Part shown: positions 18,241 to 25,843 of the stretch, piece after piece
How the letters are laid out: each line of letters begins with the position of its first letter
How positions within the stretch are numbered: the first letter of the stretch is position 1
NCBI RefSeq assembly: GCF_008329705.1
Contig: NZ_VTSX01000001.1
Location: forward strand, 62,001-126,000
From: Chryseobacterium sp. SN22
GTDB lineage: Bacteria > Bacteroidota > Bacteroidia > Flavobacteriales > Weeksellaceae
Length of the DNA: 64,000 nucleotides
Direction: 5' to 3'
Translations under genes and position numbers: made by a program
Notes under the pieces: generated by a model
Databases searched by the model: none
Told to the model about the DNA's origin: nothing
What the model saw: only the letters and a program-made list of their open reading frames with translations

Positions 18241-18432
18241 ATGAAAAAACAACTGAAGTCCTTAGAAGGCAAGAAGCTAAATGCCAATGATATGATTTCC
18301 CTAAAAGGAGGAAAAGGAAGAGAACTATCCCTGGAACCTATGACTACGATGGTAATGACGAATAACAAAGGCCAGGTTAATGATGACGGATCAACGGATG
18401 ATTCAGACTGGGCTTCCGGTTCAGATTTATAA
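18241..18432 (+). CDS. Graspetide-type RiPP precursor peptide (grasp-with-spasm)
   Basis: The 63-residue peptide has a leader ending in Gly23-Gly24 with the KLNANDMISLKGG pattern seen in Bacteroidota natural-product precursors. The core (25-63) is rich in Thr, Ser, Asp and Glu: an EPMTTMVMTNN segment followed by NDDGSTDDSD. Such a mix of hydroxyl and carboxyl side chains is what an ATP-grasp ligase joins into ester or amide macrocycles in graspetides. The gene is the first of a closely packed operon with the ATP-grasp and SPASM maturases. The core composition and context support the call; the crosslinks are inferred. Confidence 0.82.
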   Translation: MKKQLKSLEGKKLNANDMISLKGGKGRELSLEPMTTMVMTNNKGQVNDDGSTDDSDWASGSDL

Positions 18433-18435
18433 GGT

Positions 18436-18975
18436 ATGACGATCCTTAAAAAAGCAGAAAGCCAATTTTTATTGGCTTTCGTTTCTTTGGTTATGCTGGC
18501 CTCATGTTCGGGTTATAATGCAACCGTCTCGGATTCGCATAGAGAGGATGAAAGGTACCGTTATTTATTTACCAGTAACGATCATGATGTTAAATTTCAC
18601 AGTTATGGCGGAAGGCAGTTGCATCAACGGATGTTTTACCGGAAATACGGAGAGCTGGTTTTCACCTATTATGACCGGCTGAGACAGATTAAGAAGGAAA
18701 AAGGCAATGCTGTGTATTACAGCCTGTTTATCGTAAAAGATATTCCGGAAAACGTTCTCCGGAAAAACGATACGGTAACAGTGAAGCTCTACAACAGGAA
18801 AGTCACCAGCTTCAGCGAAAATGACAGCAAAGGAAGGAAAAAAATCTACAAAAGGTATTTCTCTTCCGGTGATACGAATTACCTGTTTGTCGGGGAATAT
18901 AAAAGATTCTACAAAGATGAGCCTGCGGTTTATGAGTACCATATGTCCCAGGAAATGGAAGGACTGGAATTATGA
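18436..18975 (+). CDS. Lipoprotein of unknown function in the RiPP operon
   Basis: The 179-residue protein has a lipoprotein signal peptide with the lipobox LASC around residue 24. It starts three bases after the precursor stop codon and overlaps the start of the ATP-grasp gene (ATGA at 18972-18975). The mature part is rich in Tyr, Arg and Lys with no recognised domain. As a lipoprotein it would act outside the cytoplasm, possibly in immunity, export or sensing of the mature peptide. That role is inferred only from position. Confidence 0.75.
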   Translation: MTILKKAESQFLLAFVSLVMLASCSGYNATVSDSHREDERYRYLFTSNDHDVKFHSYGGRQLHQRMFYRKYGELVFTYYDRLRQIKKEKGNAVYYSLFIVKDIPENVLRKNDTVTVKLYNRKVTSFSENDSKGRKKIYKRYFSSGDTNYLFVGEYKRFYKDEPAVYEYHMSQEMEGLEL

Positions 18976-19970
18976 GCGAGATTTTAATTATTTCAAAAGC
19001 TGATTTTGAACTGACCACCAACAGTGTATGCGACTGGCTGAATCATTACGGGGTTTCTTTCGTCAGGTTGAATGTCGACCGGATCACCGATCCTGCCTGT
19101 TACGATCTTTTTTTCAATTTAAATGACCATGAACTGGAAATTCTTGATAAGGTTAACCACAGAAAAATCGATCTTAAAAAGATAAAGGTCGTGTGGTGCC
19201 GGAGATTTATCGATATGGTGTATGAGCAGATCGTCAGGCAGGAAAATGAGGTGGATGAAAACGTCATCAGGTTTGCCAAGTTCCATGCTGCCGAGCGGAA
19301 CCGGTTTTTAAGAATTCTCTACGATTTTTATCCGGAATGGAAATGGTTCGACTACTACAAAGATTCCCTTAAAATCGATAAGATTGAAGTTTTGAGACTG
19401 GCGAAAAAACAGGGCTTAACGGTTCCTGAAACCTATATTGCCAACAGCCGGGATTCTCTACAGAAAATTTTAGATCTGAATAAAGACCTAATTACCAAAC
19501 CGATTTTTGAAGGTGTTACTTTCTCTGACTTCAAAGGGATGTACGGCACCCATACCCAACCGGTTAAAAAATGTGAGATCGAAGCGTTCACTCCCTCTCT
19601 GTTTCAGGAAAATATCAATAAAAAATTTGAGTTGAGAATATTCTACCTGAATGGTACGTTTTACCCGATGGCGATTTTTTCTTCCGCAAACAGCCGGACC
19701 CAAACGGATTTCCGGAACTACGATATTTTTAATCCGAACCGTTGCGTACCGTATGAGCTGCCACAGGATATAAAAGAAAAGCTGACTGCCCTGCTGGCCG
19801 ATGTACATCTAACCTCCGGCTCCATCGATATGATCAAAGATATAAAGGGAAGATATGTCTTCTTAGAAATAAATCCTGTAGGCCAGTTCGGGATGGTTTC
19901 CCGGCCGTGCAATTATTATCTGGAAAAGGAAGTAGCGGAATTTTTAATACAACAGAAACAATATGCCTGA
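18972..19970 (+). CDS. gwsG: ATP-grasp peptide maturase of the grasp-with-spasm type (GwsG)
   Basis: The 332-residue protein has an ATP-grasp fold. An N-terminal domain contains VWCRRF near residue 75. The central lysine region DLITKPIFEGVTF (172-184) and IDMIKDIKGRYVFLEINPVGQFG (285-307) follow, with Asp286, Glu299 and Asn301 as likely metal ligands. ATP-grasp maturases activate Asp or Glu side chains in the precursor by phosphorylation and form macrolactones or macrolactams. The pairing with a SPASM protein and a GG-leader precursor places it in the grasp-with-spasm family. It overlaps both neighbouring genes. Confidence 0.88.
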   Translation: MSEILIISKADFELTTNSVCDWLNHYGVSFVRLNVDRITDPACYDLFFNLNDHELEILDKVNHRKIDLKKIKVVWCRRFIDMVYEQIVRQENEVDENVIRFAKFHAAERNRFLRILYDFYPEWKWFDYYKDSLKIDKIEVLRLAKKQGLTVPETYIANSRDSLQKILDLNKDLITKPIFEGVTFSDFKGMYGTHTQPVKKCEIEAFTPSLFQENINKKFELRIFYLNGTFYPMAIFSSANSRTQTDFRNYDIFNPNRCVPYELPQDIKEKLTALLADVHLTSGSIDMIKDIKGRYVFLEINPVGQFGMVSRPCNYYLEKEVAEFLIQQKQYA

Positions 19971-20151
19971 CCAATTAAAAAAGATTATCGAAAAGAACAA
20001 GGGATCTTATATTATCAGAGACCTGGATCAGCTCTTCAGCCCGAATGAGAAGCTTCCGGATTACCGGGATTGCAATATCAGATCTTCAGCGCAGAACGGA
20101 TCAGGAATTTATGTAAGTAAAAAATTTTATAAAAAAATAGCCAAATTTTGA
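19963..20151 (+). CDS. 62-residue protein between the ATP-grasp and SPASM genes
   Basis: This small ORF overlaps the end of gwsG by eight bases. Its TGA stop overlaps a possible TTG start of the SPASM gene, so it is translationally embedded in the operon. The protein is basic at the C-terminus (VSKKFYKKIAKF), with one Cys in YRDCNIRSS and no signal peptide, GG motif or known domain. It could be a recognition or adaptor subunit for the maturases or a second substrate. I do not recognise it, but the coupling to both neighbours argues that it is real. Confidence 0.65.
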   Translation: MPDQLKKIIEKNKGSYIIRDLDQLFSPNEKLPDYRDCNIRSSAQNGSGIYVSKKFYKKIAKF

Positions 20152-20165
20152 CCTCACAAAATATA

Positions 20166-21257
20166 ATGTATAAACTCTATGCCGACATTATTCCTGTAAA
20201 AGGATATTCGCGCTCGATCCTGTTTGACATAACCAAAAACAGGTACTGGTACATTCCCAATGAATTATACGAGATCATTACCGAGGTGATGGATTTTACA
20301 GATTTGCAGGCACTCTATCCTGATGATACCGGAATACTGGAGGAATATAAAAAGTTCTTACAGGAAAATGACCTTATTTTCGAGATAGAACCCGATGAGA
20401 TTCATGCTTTTCCATCCATCGATATGAAATGGCATAGTCCGGGCAAGATCACCAATATGATCATCGATATCGATTCTGAAACGTCTTTCACTTCCCTATC
20501 AAAAATAAACAGGGAAATTGGAACATTAGGTGTTGAAGCGATCATGTTCCGCTGCTTTTCAGAAACAAGGCTGCCGGAACTTAAGGAGTACATTATTTAC
20601 TTAAATGATGATTCTTTAAACAGGTTACGGGACATTCAGCTTGAAATCAGCGTCCCGGAAACATCAAATCCGGAAAAGATAACAGATGACCTGAAAGAAA
20701 TTGAAAAGCTCCCGATCGTCAGTGCGGTTACCGTTTATACTTTAAACAAAGAATTATTAACTGCTCCGGCAGAAGACGGTAAAATTCTTATCATAGAAAA
20801 GTCCATTACAGGACCCAAAAACTGCGGGACCATACAGGGAAACATCGATTCGGTAAACCTTGAAATCATTTCAGAATCCATGCATTATAACTCCTGCCTG
20901 AACTGCAAACTTTCGATCGACAGTTCCGGGAATATAAAAAACTGCCCTTCCATGGCCCAAAGCTTTGGGAATATCGGAGAGACCACTTTAGCAGAAAGCC
21001 TGAACCATCAGGATTTCAAGCGGTACTGGAACGTGACTAAAGATGATATCAAAGGTTGTAAAGATTGTGAATTCCGGTATGTCTGCACCGACTGCCGGGC
21101 GTATACCGAACGCACCCATACCAATCCGACAGGTCTAGACCTGTCAAAGCCGCTAAAGTGTGGCTACAATCCCTATACCGGCGAATGGGCAGAATGGAGC
21201 ACTAACCCCTTAAAACAAAAAGCAATTCAATATTATGGAATGGAAAAATATATTTAA
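20166..21257 (+). CDS. gwsS: SPASM-domain peptide maturase of the grasp-with-spasm type (GwsS)
   Basis: The 363-residue protein has a SPASM-type C-terminal cysteine set at 244, 247, 260, 298, 301, 307, 310 and 332 (NSCLNCKLS, IKNCPSM, GCKDCEFRYVCTDC, KCGY), suited to binding auxiliary 4Fe-4S clusters. The region where a radical SAM enzyme would have CxxxCxxC (about residues 95-130) reads TNMIIDIDSETSF and has no such motif. It therefore resembles the grasp-with-spasm SPASM protein, which may be an accessory or recognition factor rather than a radical enzyme. I prefer the ATG at 20166 (MYKLYADIIPVKG) over a TTG at 20148. Confidence 0.85.
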   Translation: MYKLYADIIPVKGYSRSILFDITKNRYWYIPNELYEIITEVMDFTDLQALYPDDTGILEEYKKFLQENDLIFEIEPDEIHAFPSIDMKWHSPGKITNMIIDIDSETSFTSLSKINREIGTLGVEAIMFRCFSETRLPELKEYIIYLNDDSLNRLRDIQLEISVPETSNPEKITDDLKEIEKLPIVSAVTVYTLNKELLTAPAEDGKILIIEKSITGPKNCGTIQGNIDSVNLEIISESMHYNSCLNCKLSIDSSGNIKNCPSMAQSFGNIGETTLAESLNHQDFKRYWNVTKDDIKGCKDCEFRYVCTDCRAYTERTHTNPTGLDLSKPLKCGYNPYTGEWAEWSTNPLKQKAIQYYGMEKYI

Positions 21258-22059
21258 AATACTGCTCTTTACAGGCTTATTTTCCAATTCAGCCTATGCA
21301 CAGATCTATAAGATCGACTACCGGATGAATTACCGGGCCGATTCCCTGTCTGAAGAAATGCAGACGAAAGATATGGTCCTGCTGATCAAAGAGAAAGAAT
21401 CCAAGTTCTATTCCCGGGATCAGTACCTGAACGATTCTCTGGTGATGGCAAAGGAACAAGCCGGAGCGAAGGCTCAAAAGAAATACGATTATCAGTTTAT
21501 GACCATCAGGGATCAGCAGCAGAAAAAGATTTACCGGTTTACCGTTCTGCTCAGGGATCTTTACCGGATTTCAGAAAAGAGCCCCTTATTTAAATGGGAG
21601 ATTACCAAAGACACCAAAGAGATCGGCGATTATACCTGCCAGAAAGCAGTGCTTACCTATTCCGGCCGTACCTGGGAAGCCTGGTTTACGACGGACGTCG
21701 CTCTGCAGAACGGCCCGTATGTCTTCGATGGGCTTCCCGGACTGATCGTCTCCATGAAGGATTCCAAAAACAATTATCAGTTTGCACTGACTGCAATTAA
21801 AAAAGATGAAACAATCAGCATTTCTTATTTCTCTACCAAACCTTTGGACGTCACCTGGAAGCAGTGGGTAAAAGTCCAGCAGGACTATTACAACGATCCT
21901 TACCGGGAAATGAAATCAGGAAATATAAAAGCAGTCTGGCAGGACGAAAACGGGAAAAGATTTGTTCCGGATTACAAAGAGCTGACAAAAACCCAACAGC
22001 AGTATCTTAAGAAGAATAACAATCCGATAGAACTGGACAATGCGATTCATTATCGTTAA
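21235..22059 (+). CDS. GLPGLI family secreted protein, last gene of the RiPP operon
   Basis: The gene overlaps the SPASM gene by 23 bases, so it belongs to the same transcript. The 274-residue protein has a signal peptide cleaved after AYAQ. It carries the block TWEAWFTTDVALQNGPYVFDGLPGLI and a C-terminal NNPIELDNAIHYR close to that of the member at 13496. GLPGLI proteins have no assigned function. Its position suggests a periplasmic or surface role connected with the peptide product, such as export, processing or protection; this is inference. Confidence 0.85.
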   Translation: MEWKNIFKILLFTGLFSNSAYAQIYKIDYRMNYRADSLSEEMQTKDMVLLIKEKESKFYSRDQYLNDSLVMAKEQAGAKAQKKYDYQFMTIRDQQQKKIYRFTVLLRDLYRISEKSPLFKWEITKDTKEIGDYTCQKAVLTYSGRTWEAWFTTDVALQNGPYVFDGLPGLIVSMKDSKNNYQFALTAIKKDETISISYFSTKPLDVTWKQWVKVQQDYYNDPYREMKSGNIKAVWQDENGKRFVPDYKELTKTQQQYLKKNNNPIELDNAIHYR

Positions 22060-22111
22060 TAAATAGATATGGATTTAACTATTGAATAGTGTAATAACAA
22101 CTAAAAATAAG

Positions 22112-22136
22112 AAAAGCATTCCGATAGGATGCTTTT
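22112..22136 (+). terminator. Terminator of the grasp-with-spasm operon
   Basis: An AAAAGCAT stem (22112-22119) pairs with ATGCTTTT (22129-22136) and leads into a run of seven T residues. Confidence 0.75.
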
Positions 22137-22480
22137 TTTCGCTATGATTCTTCTAATCTTGAAATTAATATATTTAATCTATTGATATTTAAAACATTAA
22201 TCTAATTATCAATAGCTTTGGATTAAGTCCGACATAATAATTATGGCTGAAATCGACATTACCCGAAGAAACTTGAAATAATGAGGGCCAAAGTTAATTA
22301 TTGGACATCATAGGATAACTGGACTTCCTTCGACAGACTCAGGATGACAATGCCCATTTCTATTAATATTATACCGTTTTTAATAGATTGTTCATCTATT
22401 GAGAATGAACGCCGAACAAAGCCGGTAACGGATGCAGTACTGCATTTCTATTTAACGTGTGCTTCAGTTCCCGAAAACAA

Positions 22481-22508
22481 AAAACCTTCCAATTTCTTGG
22501 AAGGTTTT
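22481..22508 (-). terminator. Terminator of rny
   Basis: A 12-bp perfect stem (AAAACCTTCCAA, 22481-22492, against 22497-22508) with a four-base loop, just past the minus-strand stop codon of rny. Confidence 0.8.
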
Positions 22509-22529
22509 ATCAATATTCTGATTATAATT

Positions 22530-24101
22530 TTATCTTGCAATGTTCACTGCTCTGGTTTCCCGGATAACGGTTACTTTTACCTGTCCGGGGTAAGTAAGCT
22601 CGTTCTGGATCTTTTCGGAAATGTCGTAGGATAACTGGGAAGCTACTTCGTCATTTACTTTTCCGCTTTCTACCATTACTCTTAGTTCTCTGCCCGCCTG
22701 GATTGCGTATGCTGAAGATACACCGTCAAAGCTTAATGCAGCAGATTCGAGGTCTTTCAGTCTCTGGATATAAGATTCAAGTACCTGTCTTCTGGCACCT
22801 GGTCTTGCTCCGGAGATTGCATCGGCAACCTGAATGATCGGTGATAATAATGAAGTCATTTCCACTTCGTCGTGGTGTGCTCCGATGGCATTTATTACCT
22901 CTGCGTTTTCACCGTATTTTTCAGCCCACTGCATTCCCAGTAAAGCATGGGGAAGCTCGGATTCCTGCTCAGGAACTTTACCGATATCGTGCAGAAGACC
23001 TGCTCTTTTCGCTAATTTTACGTTAAGCCCCAATTCTGCTGCCATGGTTGCAGCGATGTTGGCTACTTCCCTCGAGTGCTGCAATAAGTTCTGCCCGTAA
23101 GAAGAACGGTATTTCATTCGGCCTACGATCTTAATTAATTCCGGATGTAATCCGTGGATTCCAAGATCAATAATGGTTCTTTTTCCTACTTCGATGATCT
23201 CCTCTTCGATCTGCTTTCTTGTTTTCTCTACTACTTCTTCGATTCTTGCAGGGTGGATTCTTCCGTCCGTTACCAACCGGTGAAGGGACAATCTGGCGAT
23301 TTCTCTTCTTACCGGATCGAAACATGAAAGAAGGATAGCTTCAGGAGTATCATCAACAATGATTTCTACACCGGTAACAGCTTCCAGAGCACGGATGTTT
23401 CTACCTTCCCTACCGATGATTCGACCTTTCACTTCATCAGACTCGATGTTGAACACCGATACGGAGTTTTCAATCGCCTGTTCTGTCCCGATCCTTTGGA
23501 TGGTCTGGATCACGATTTTTCTCGCCTCGCTTTTTGCGTTAAGCTGAGCTTCTTCCATGATGCTCTGAACATGCGCCTGAGCTCTAGTTTTAGCTTCTGC
23601 TTTCAAAGATTCTACCAGTTCGGCTTTAGCTTCTTCTGCAGAATAATTGGATATCTTTTCTAAAATTTCAACTTTCTTTGCGGTTGCCACATCAAGTTCC
23701 TGCTGTTTTCTTTCCAGGATCTCTGCCTTTTTCGCATAATCGGCAATCTGCCTGTCTAAGTCTTTTTCAAGCTTTCCGGCTTTGCTGAGCTCGTCGTTCA
23801 GCTTGTGCTCTTTATCCTTGATCCTTTTCTCCACTTCCTGCATTTTCTTTTCGCGGGACTGGATGTCGGCATCATGCTGGGATTTCAGCTCCAGGAATTT
23901 TTCCTTCGCCTGGATGTTTTTTTCTTTCTTTATGGATTCTGCCTGTACGGTAGCTTTTTCTACCAGGTTTTCCGCATTTTTCTTTGCATCATCTATAATA
24001 AATTTTGCTTTGGTATTCAGTGAGCTTTTGGAAAAAAGTATTCCTACCACTGCACCGATGACCAGGCAAATTACGCCGACTATTATGGCTGTTATTGTCA
24101 T
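22530..24101 (-). CDS. rny: Ribonuclease Y
   Basis: RNase Y is a membrane-anchored endoribonuclease that initiates mRNA decay. The 523-residue protein has an N-terminal membrane helix ([21 protein letters not shown]) and a long coiled coil (about 30-190). A KH domain has [15 protein letters not shown], and an HD domain has the catalytic [10 protein letters not shown] and the downstream HHDEVE. The length and order match the family. It is transcribed alone; a 6S-like RNA and zapA lie immediately upstream. Confidence 0.97.
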   Translation of the reverse strand: MTITAIIVGVICLVIGAVVGILFSKSSLNTKAKFIIDDAKKNAENLVEKATVQAESIKKEKNIQAKEKFLELKSQHDADIQSREKKMQEVEKRIKDKEHKLNDELSKAGKLEKDLDRQIADYAKKAEILERKQQELDVATAKKVEILEKISNYSAEEAKAELVESLKAEAKTRAQAHVQSIMEEAQLNAKSEARKIVIQTIQRIGTEQAIENSVSVFNIESDEVKGRIIGREGRNIRALEAVTGVEIIVDDTPEAILLSCFDPVRREIARLSLHRLVTDGRIHPARIEEVVEKTRKQIEEEIIEVGKRTIIDLGIHGLHPELIKIVGRMKYRSSYGQNLLQHSREVANIAATMAAELGLNVKLAKRAGLLHDIGKVPEQESELPHALLGMQWAEKYGENAEVINAIGAHHDEVEMTSLLSPIIQVADAISGARPGARRQVLESYIQRLKDLESAALSFDGVSSAYAIQAGRELRVMVESGKVNDEVASQLSYDISEKIQNELTYPGQVKVTVIRETRAVNIAR

Positions 24102-24139
24102 ATCTATATATAAGTTTTAATTGTCCTCAATTTTGCATA

Positions 24140-24312
24140 AAAAAAGCCCACAACAATTCAAAGATTGAGAGTAAACTCCTAATCAACACGATTTGAACTG
24201 ATTTCCATTGTCTGTAATCCGGAGAACCGGCGCGCCATTCAGTGGACATTTGTTCGGTAATTGTTTAGCGTTGAGTTTACCTTTAATGTGTTAGAATCAT
24301 TGTAGGCAGTTG
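24140..24312 (-). ncRNA. ssrS: 6S RNA (flavobacterial 6S-like), ssrS
   Basis: The 226-base gap between zapA and rny contains no ORF but folds on the minus strand into a long hairpin. The 5' segment at 24295-24307 (GCCTACAATGATT on the minus strand) pairs completely, counting G-U, with the 3' segment at 24146-24158 (AATTGTTGTGGGC). Inside it, GTAAACTC pairs with GAGTTTAC, and a CCGG-TTCT-CCGG apical hairpin is present. A T-run follows the 3' end. A long rod with internal bulges next to zapA is the 6S RNA arrangement, and a flavobacterial 6S family exists. 6S RNA binds housekeeping RNA polymerase holoenzyme. The ends are approximate. Confidence 0.7.
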
Positions 24313-24327
24313 GCCGGGAAAAAAAAT

Positions 24328-24615
24328 CTATTTCCCTGTTTCATTCAACGATTGATTGATTTTTGATAATCTTTCGTTGGTCGATTGTATTGTTTTATCG
24401 TAGTTCATAGACACCACTTCGGCATTGGTTCCCAGTTTCAGGGCACACATGGCCAAAGCGTCCTGTTTGTCTCTCACATCGAAATTCTGTTCAAAATCCT
24501 TAATCATATTTTCAATTTGCTTCCCGACTTTACGCAGCGTCTCTTCTTCTGCTGCCGGTACATTCAGCGGATATACCCTTCCGGCAATGTTAATGGTTAT
24601 TCTTCTTACTTCCAT
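24328..24615 (-). CDS. zapA: Cell division protein ZapA
   Basis: ZapA binds FtsZ and promotes Z-ring bundling. The 95-residue protein shows the family pattern: an N-terminal INIAGRVYPLNVPAAEEETLRK, followed by an alpha-helical coiled-coil C-terminus with DALAMCALKLGTN. The length is typical. Its start codon overlaps the stop of the upstream coiled-coil gene (TAATG), so they form an operon. The 6S-like RNA follows directly. Confidence 0.88.
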   Translation of the reverse strand: MEVRRITINIAGRVYPLNVPAAEEETLRKVGKQIENMIKDFEQNFDVRDKQDALAMCALKLGTNAEVVSMNYDKTIQSTNERLSKINQSLNETGK

Positions 24616-24917
24616 TATAATCCACTGTTTTGAAGCTGGGCAATACAGAAATCTATTTCTTTTACCAATCGGTTGATGTGGTTTTTCATCAACTTGTTGT
24701 GTTCAGGATTTCCGGATATTGCCGAATACAATTTTATGTTTTTTTGTTCTTCTGCTAATACCTGATTTTTTCTTCTTTCCTCATCATATTTCTTCTTCAG
24801 TTCTCCATGCTCAACATTCAGTTCGGAAAATTCTTCAGTAAGATTTTTATAACTTTTCTGTAATTGTAAAATCTTTTTCTCTAATTCTGAAAAATGGTTT
24901 TCTAAATCTTGAAGCAT
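24615..24917 (-). CDS. Coiled-coil protein upstream of zapA, possibly ZapB-like
   Basis: The 100-residue protein is almost wholly helical with heptad-like spacing (LENHFSELEKKILQLQKSY and LNVEHGELKKKYDEERRK). It has no enzyme motif. It overlaps zapA by one base and so should be co-translated with it. A division-related partner such as a ZapB analogue is a fair guess; no sequence signature proves it. Confidence 0.7.
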   Translation of the reverse strand: MLQDLENHFSELEKKILQLQKSYKNLTEEFSELNVEHGELKKKYDEERRKNQVLAEEQKNIKLYSAISGNPEHNKLMKNHINRLVKEIDFCIAQLQNSGL

Positions 24918-25009
24918 TTCAGGTTTTCGTATATTCTAACTATTAGCAAAAATAACAAAATATTAATACTAACAAAAATAAAACGGTCTATATTTTGACG
25001 TAAAACAAA

Positions 25010-25037
25010 AAAGGAGACGCAAAATCGCATCTCCTTT
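25010..25037 (-). terminator. Terminator of the porT operon
   Basis: An 11-bp stem (AAAGGAGACGC against GCATCTCCTTT, with one G-U pair in the minus-strand RNA) lies 20 bases past the porT stop. Confidence 0.7.
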
Positions 25038-25056
25038 ATGTATTTTAAGATTATTC

Positions 25057-25839
25057 TTATTCAAATTTCAGAACGAAGAATATGGCTCTTGTCTGTAAGG
25101 TAGACATTGCAGACGTCCAGTACGGAGGTGTTGTTGCATTATCCGCCACGATTTCGTTGTTCATGATAAAGGTACCTCTTACCGCCGGCGTCAGCTTAAA
25201 CTTGTTAAAGTAAAACTGGATCCCCATTTCGGCAGACCATGCAAAATTGTGCGTGGTGGAACGGAACACCTGCTGAAGGTTATCATCCGTAGAGCTTGAG
25301 TTGGACTGCAGGTTTACAATATAGTTTACCCCTGCCGCAACATACGGTCTGGAATTATACCATCTCTGCCCGTGGAATTCCAGTAAAACCGGCACATCCA
25401 CCAAGGTACTTTTAATTTCCCTTACCCTGTCCTTTTCCTGCAGAGGGAACGGAATGAAAGGATCGTTGGTTAAAGTACCTGCCGCATACTGGTCGTTGGA
25501 CTGTGTATTAAAAGTCAACTGTCTCTGGCCGAATTGTAACCCCGGTTCTAATCGGACATCCAGATAATCGTTCAGTCTCCACTTGGCGATAAGACCGGCA
25601 CCGAAACTGTAACTTTCCTTGGATGAAACAAGATTCTGATTATTATTCATCCCATATCTCGGATTCAGCACGATACGGTAGTCCAGCCTGTTACCGTTCA
25701 GATAAAAACCCCAGCTGAATTTCTGCTCGTCGAAATCTTCCAGCTTATCCATTCTGTTACGGGTTCTGAATTGCGCGTTCGCTAAAACGGCAACATTTAC
25801 TGACGCTAAAACCAGTGCTCTTAATAAAAATTTATTCAT
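25057..25839 (-). CDS. porT: Type IX secretion / gliding motility protein PorT
   Basis: PorT is an outer-membrane beta-barrel protein needed for type IX secretion. The 260-residue protein has a signal peptide ending at ANAQ. Its transmembrane-strand-like segments alternate throughout, including FSWGFYLNGNRLDYRIVLNPRYG, LEPGLQFGQRQL and DVPVLLEFHGQRWYNSRPYVAAGV, and it ends in an aromatic-plus-acidic FVLKFE. The porin-family fold and the position directly after menG are the usual flavobacterial arrangement as I recall it. The T9SS sorting domain of the protein at 47032 fits the presence of this system. Confidence 0.88.
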   Translation of the reverse strand: MNKFLLRALVLASVNVAVLANAQFRTRNRMDKLEDFDEQKFSWGFYLNGNRLDYRIVLNPRYGMNNNQNLVSSKESYSFGAGLIAKWRLNDYLDVRLEPGLQFGQRQLTFNTQSNDQYAAGTLTNDPFIPFPLQEKDRVREIKSTLVDVPVLLEFHGQRWYNSRPYVAAGVNYIVNLQSNSSSTDDNLQQVFRSTTHNFAWSAEMGIQFYFNKFKLTPAVRGTFIMNNEIVADNATTPPYWTSAMSTLQTRAIFFVLKFE

Positions 25840-25843
25840 AGGG

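Larger units (their letters stand above)
22060..22529. other. Intergenic region between the RiPP operon and rny
   Basis: The gap holds two terminators (22112-22136 and 22481-22508). A segment near 22321-22351 (GACTTCCTTCGACAGACTCA) looks like a short dispersed repeat, by memory of similar sequences and not by a second copy here. An open frame at 22344-22634 crosses the rny terminator and is not credible. Confidence 0.45.

Noticed and set aside
18090..18290. Frame of 66 codons overlapping the RiPP precursor
   Set aside because: It overlaps the precursor gene in another frame and its product has no leader or domain features.
22344..22634. Plus-strand frame of 96 codons
   Set aside because: It runs through the rny terminator and into the rny coding sequence on the opposite strand.
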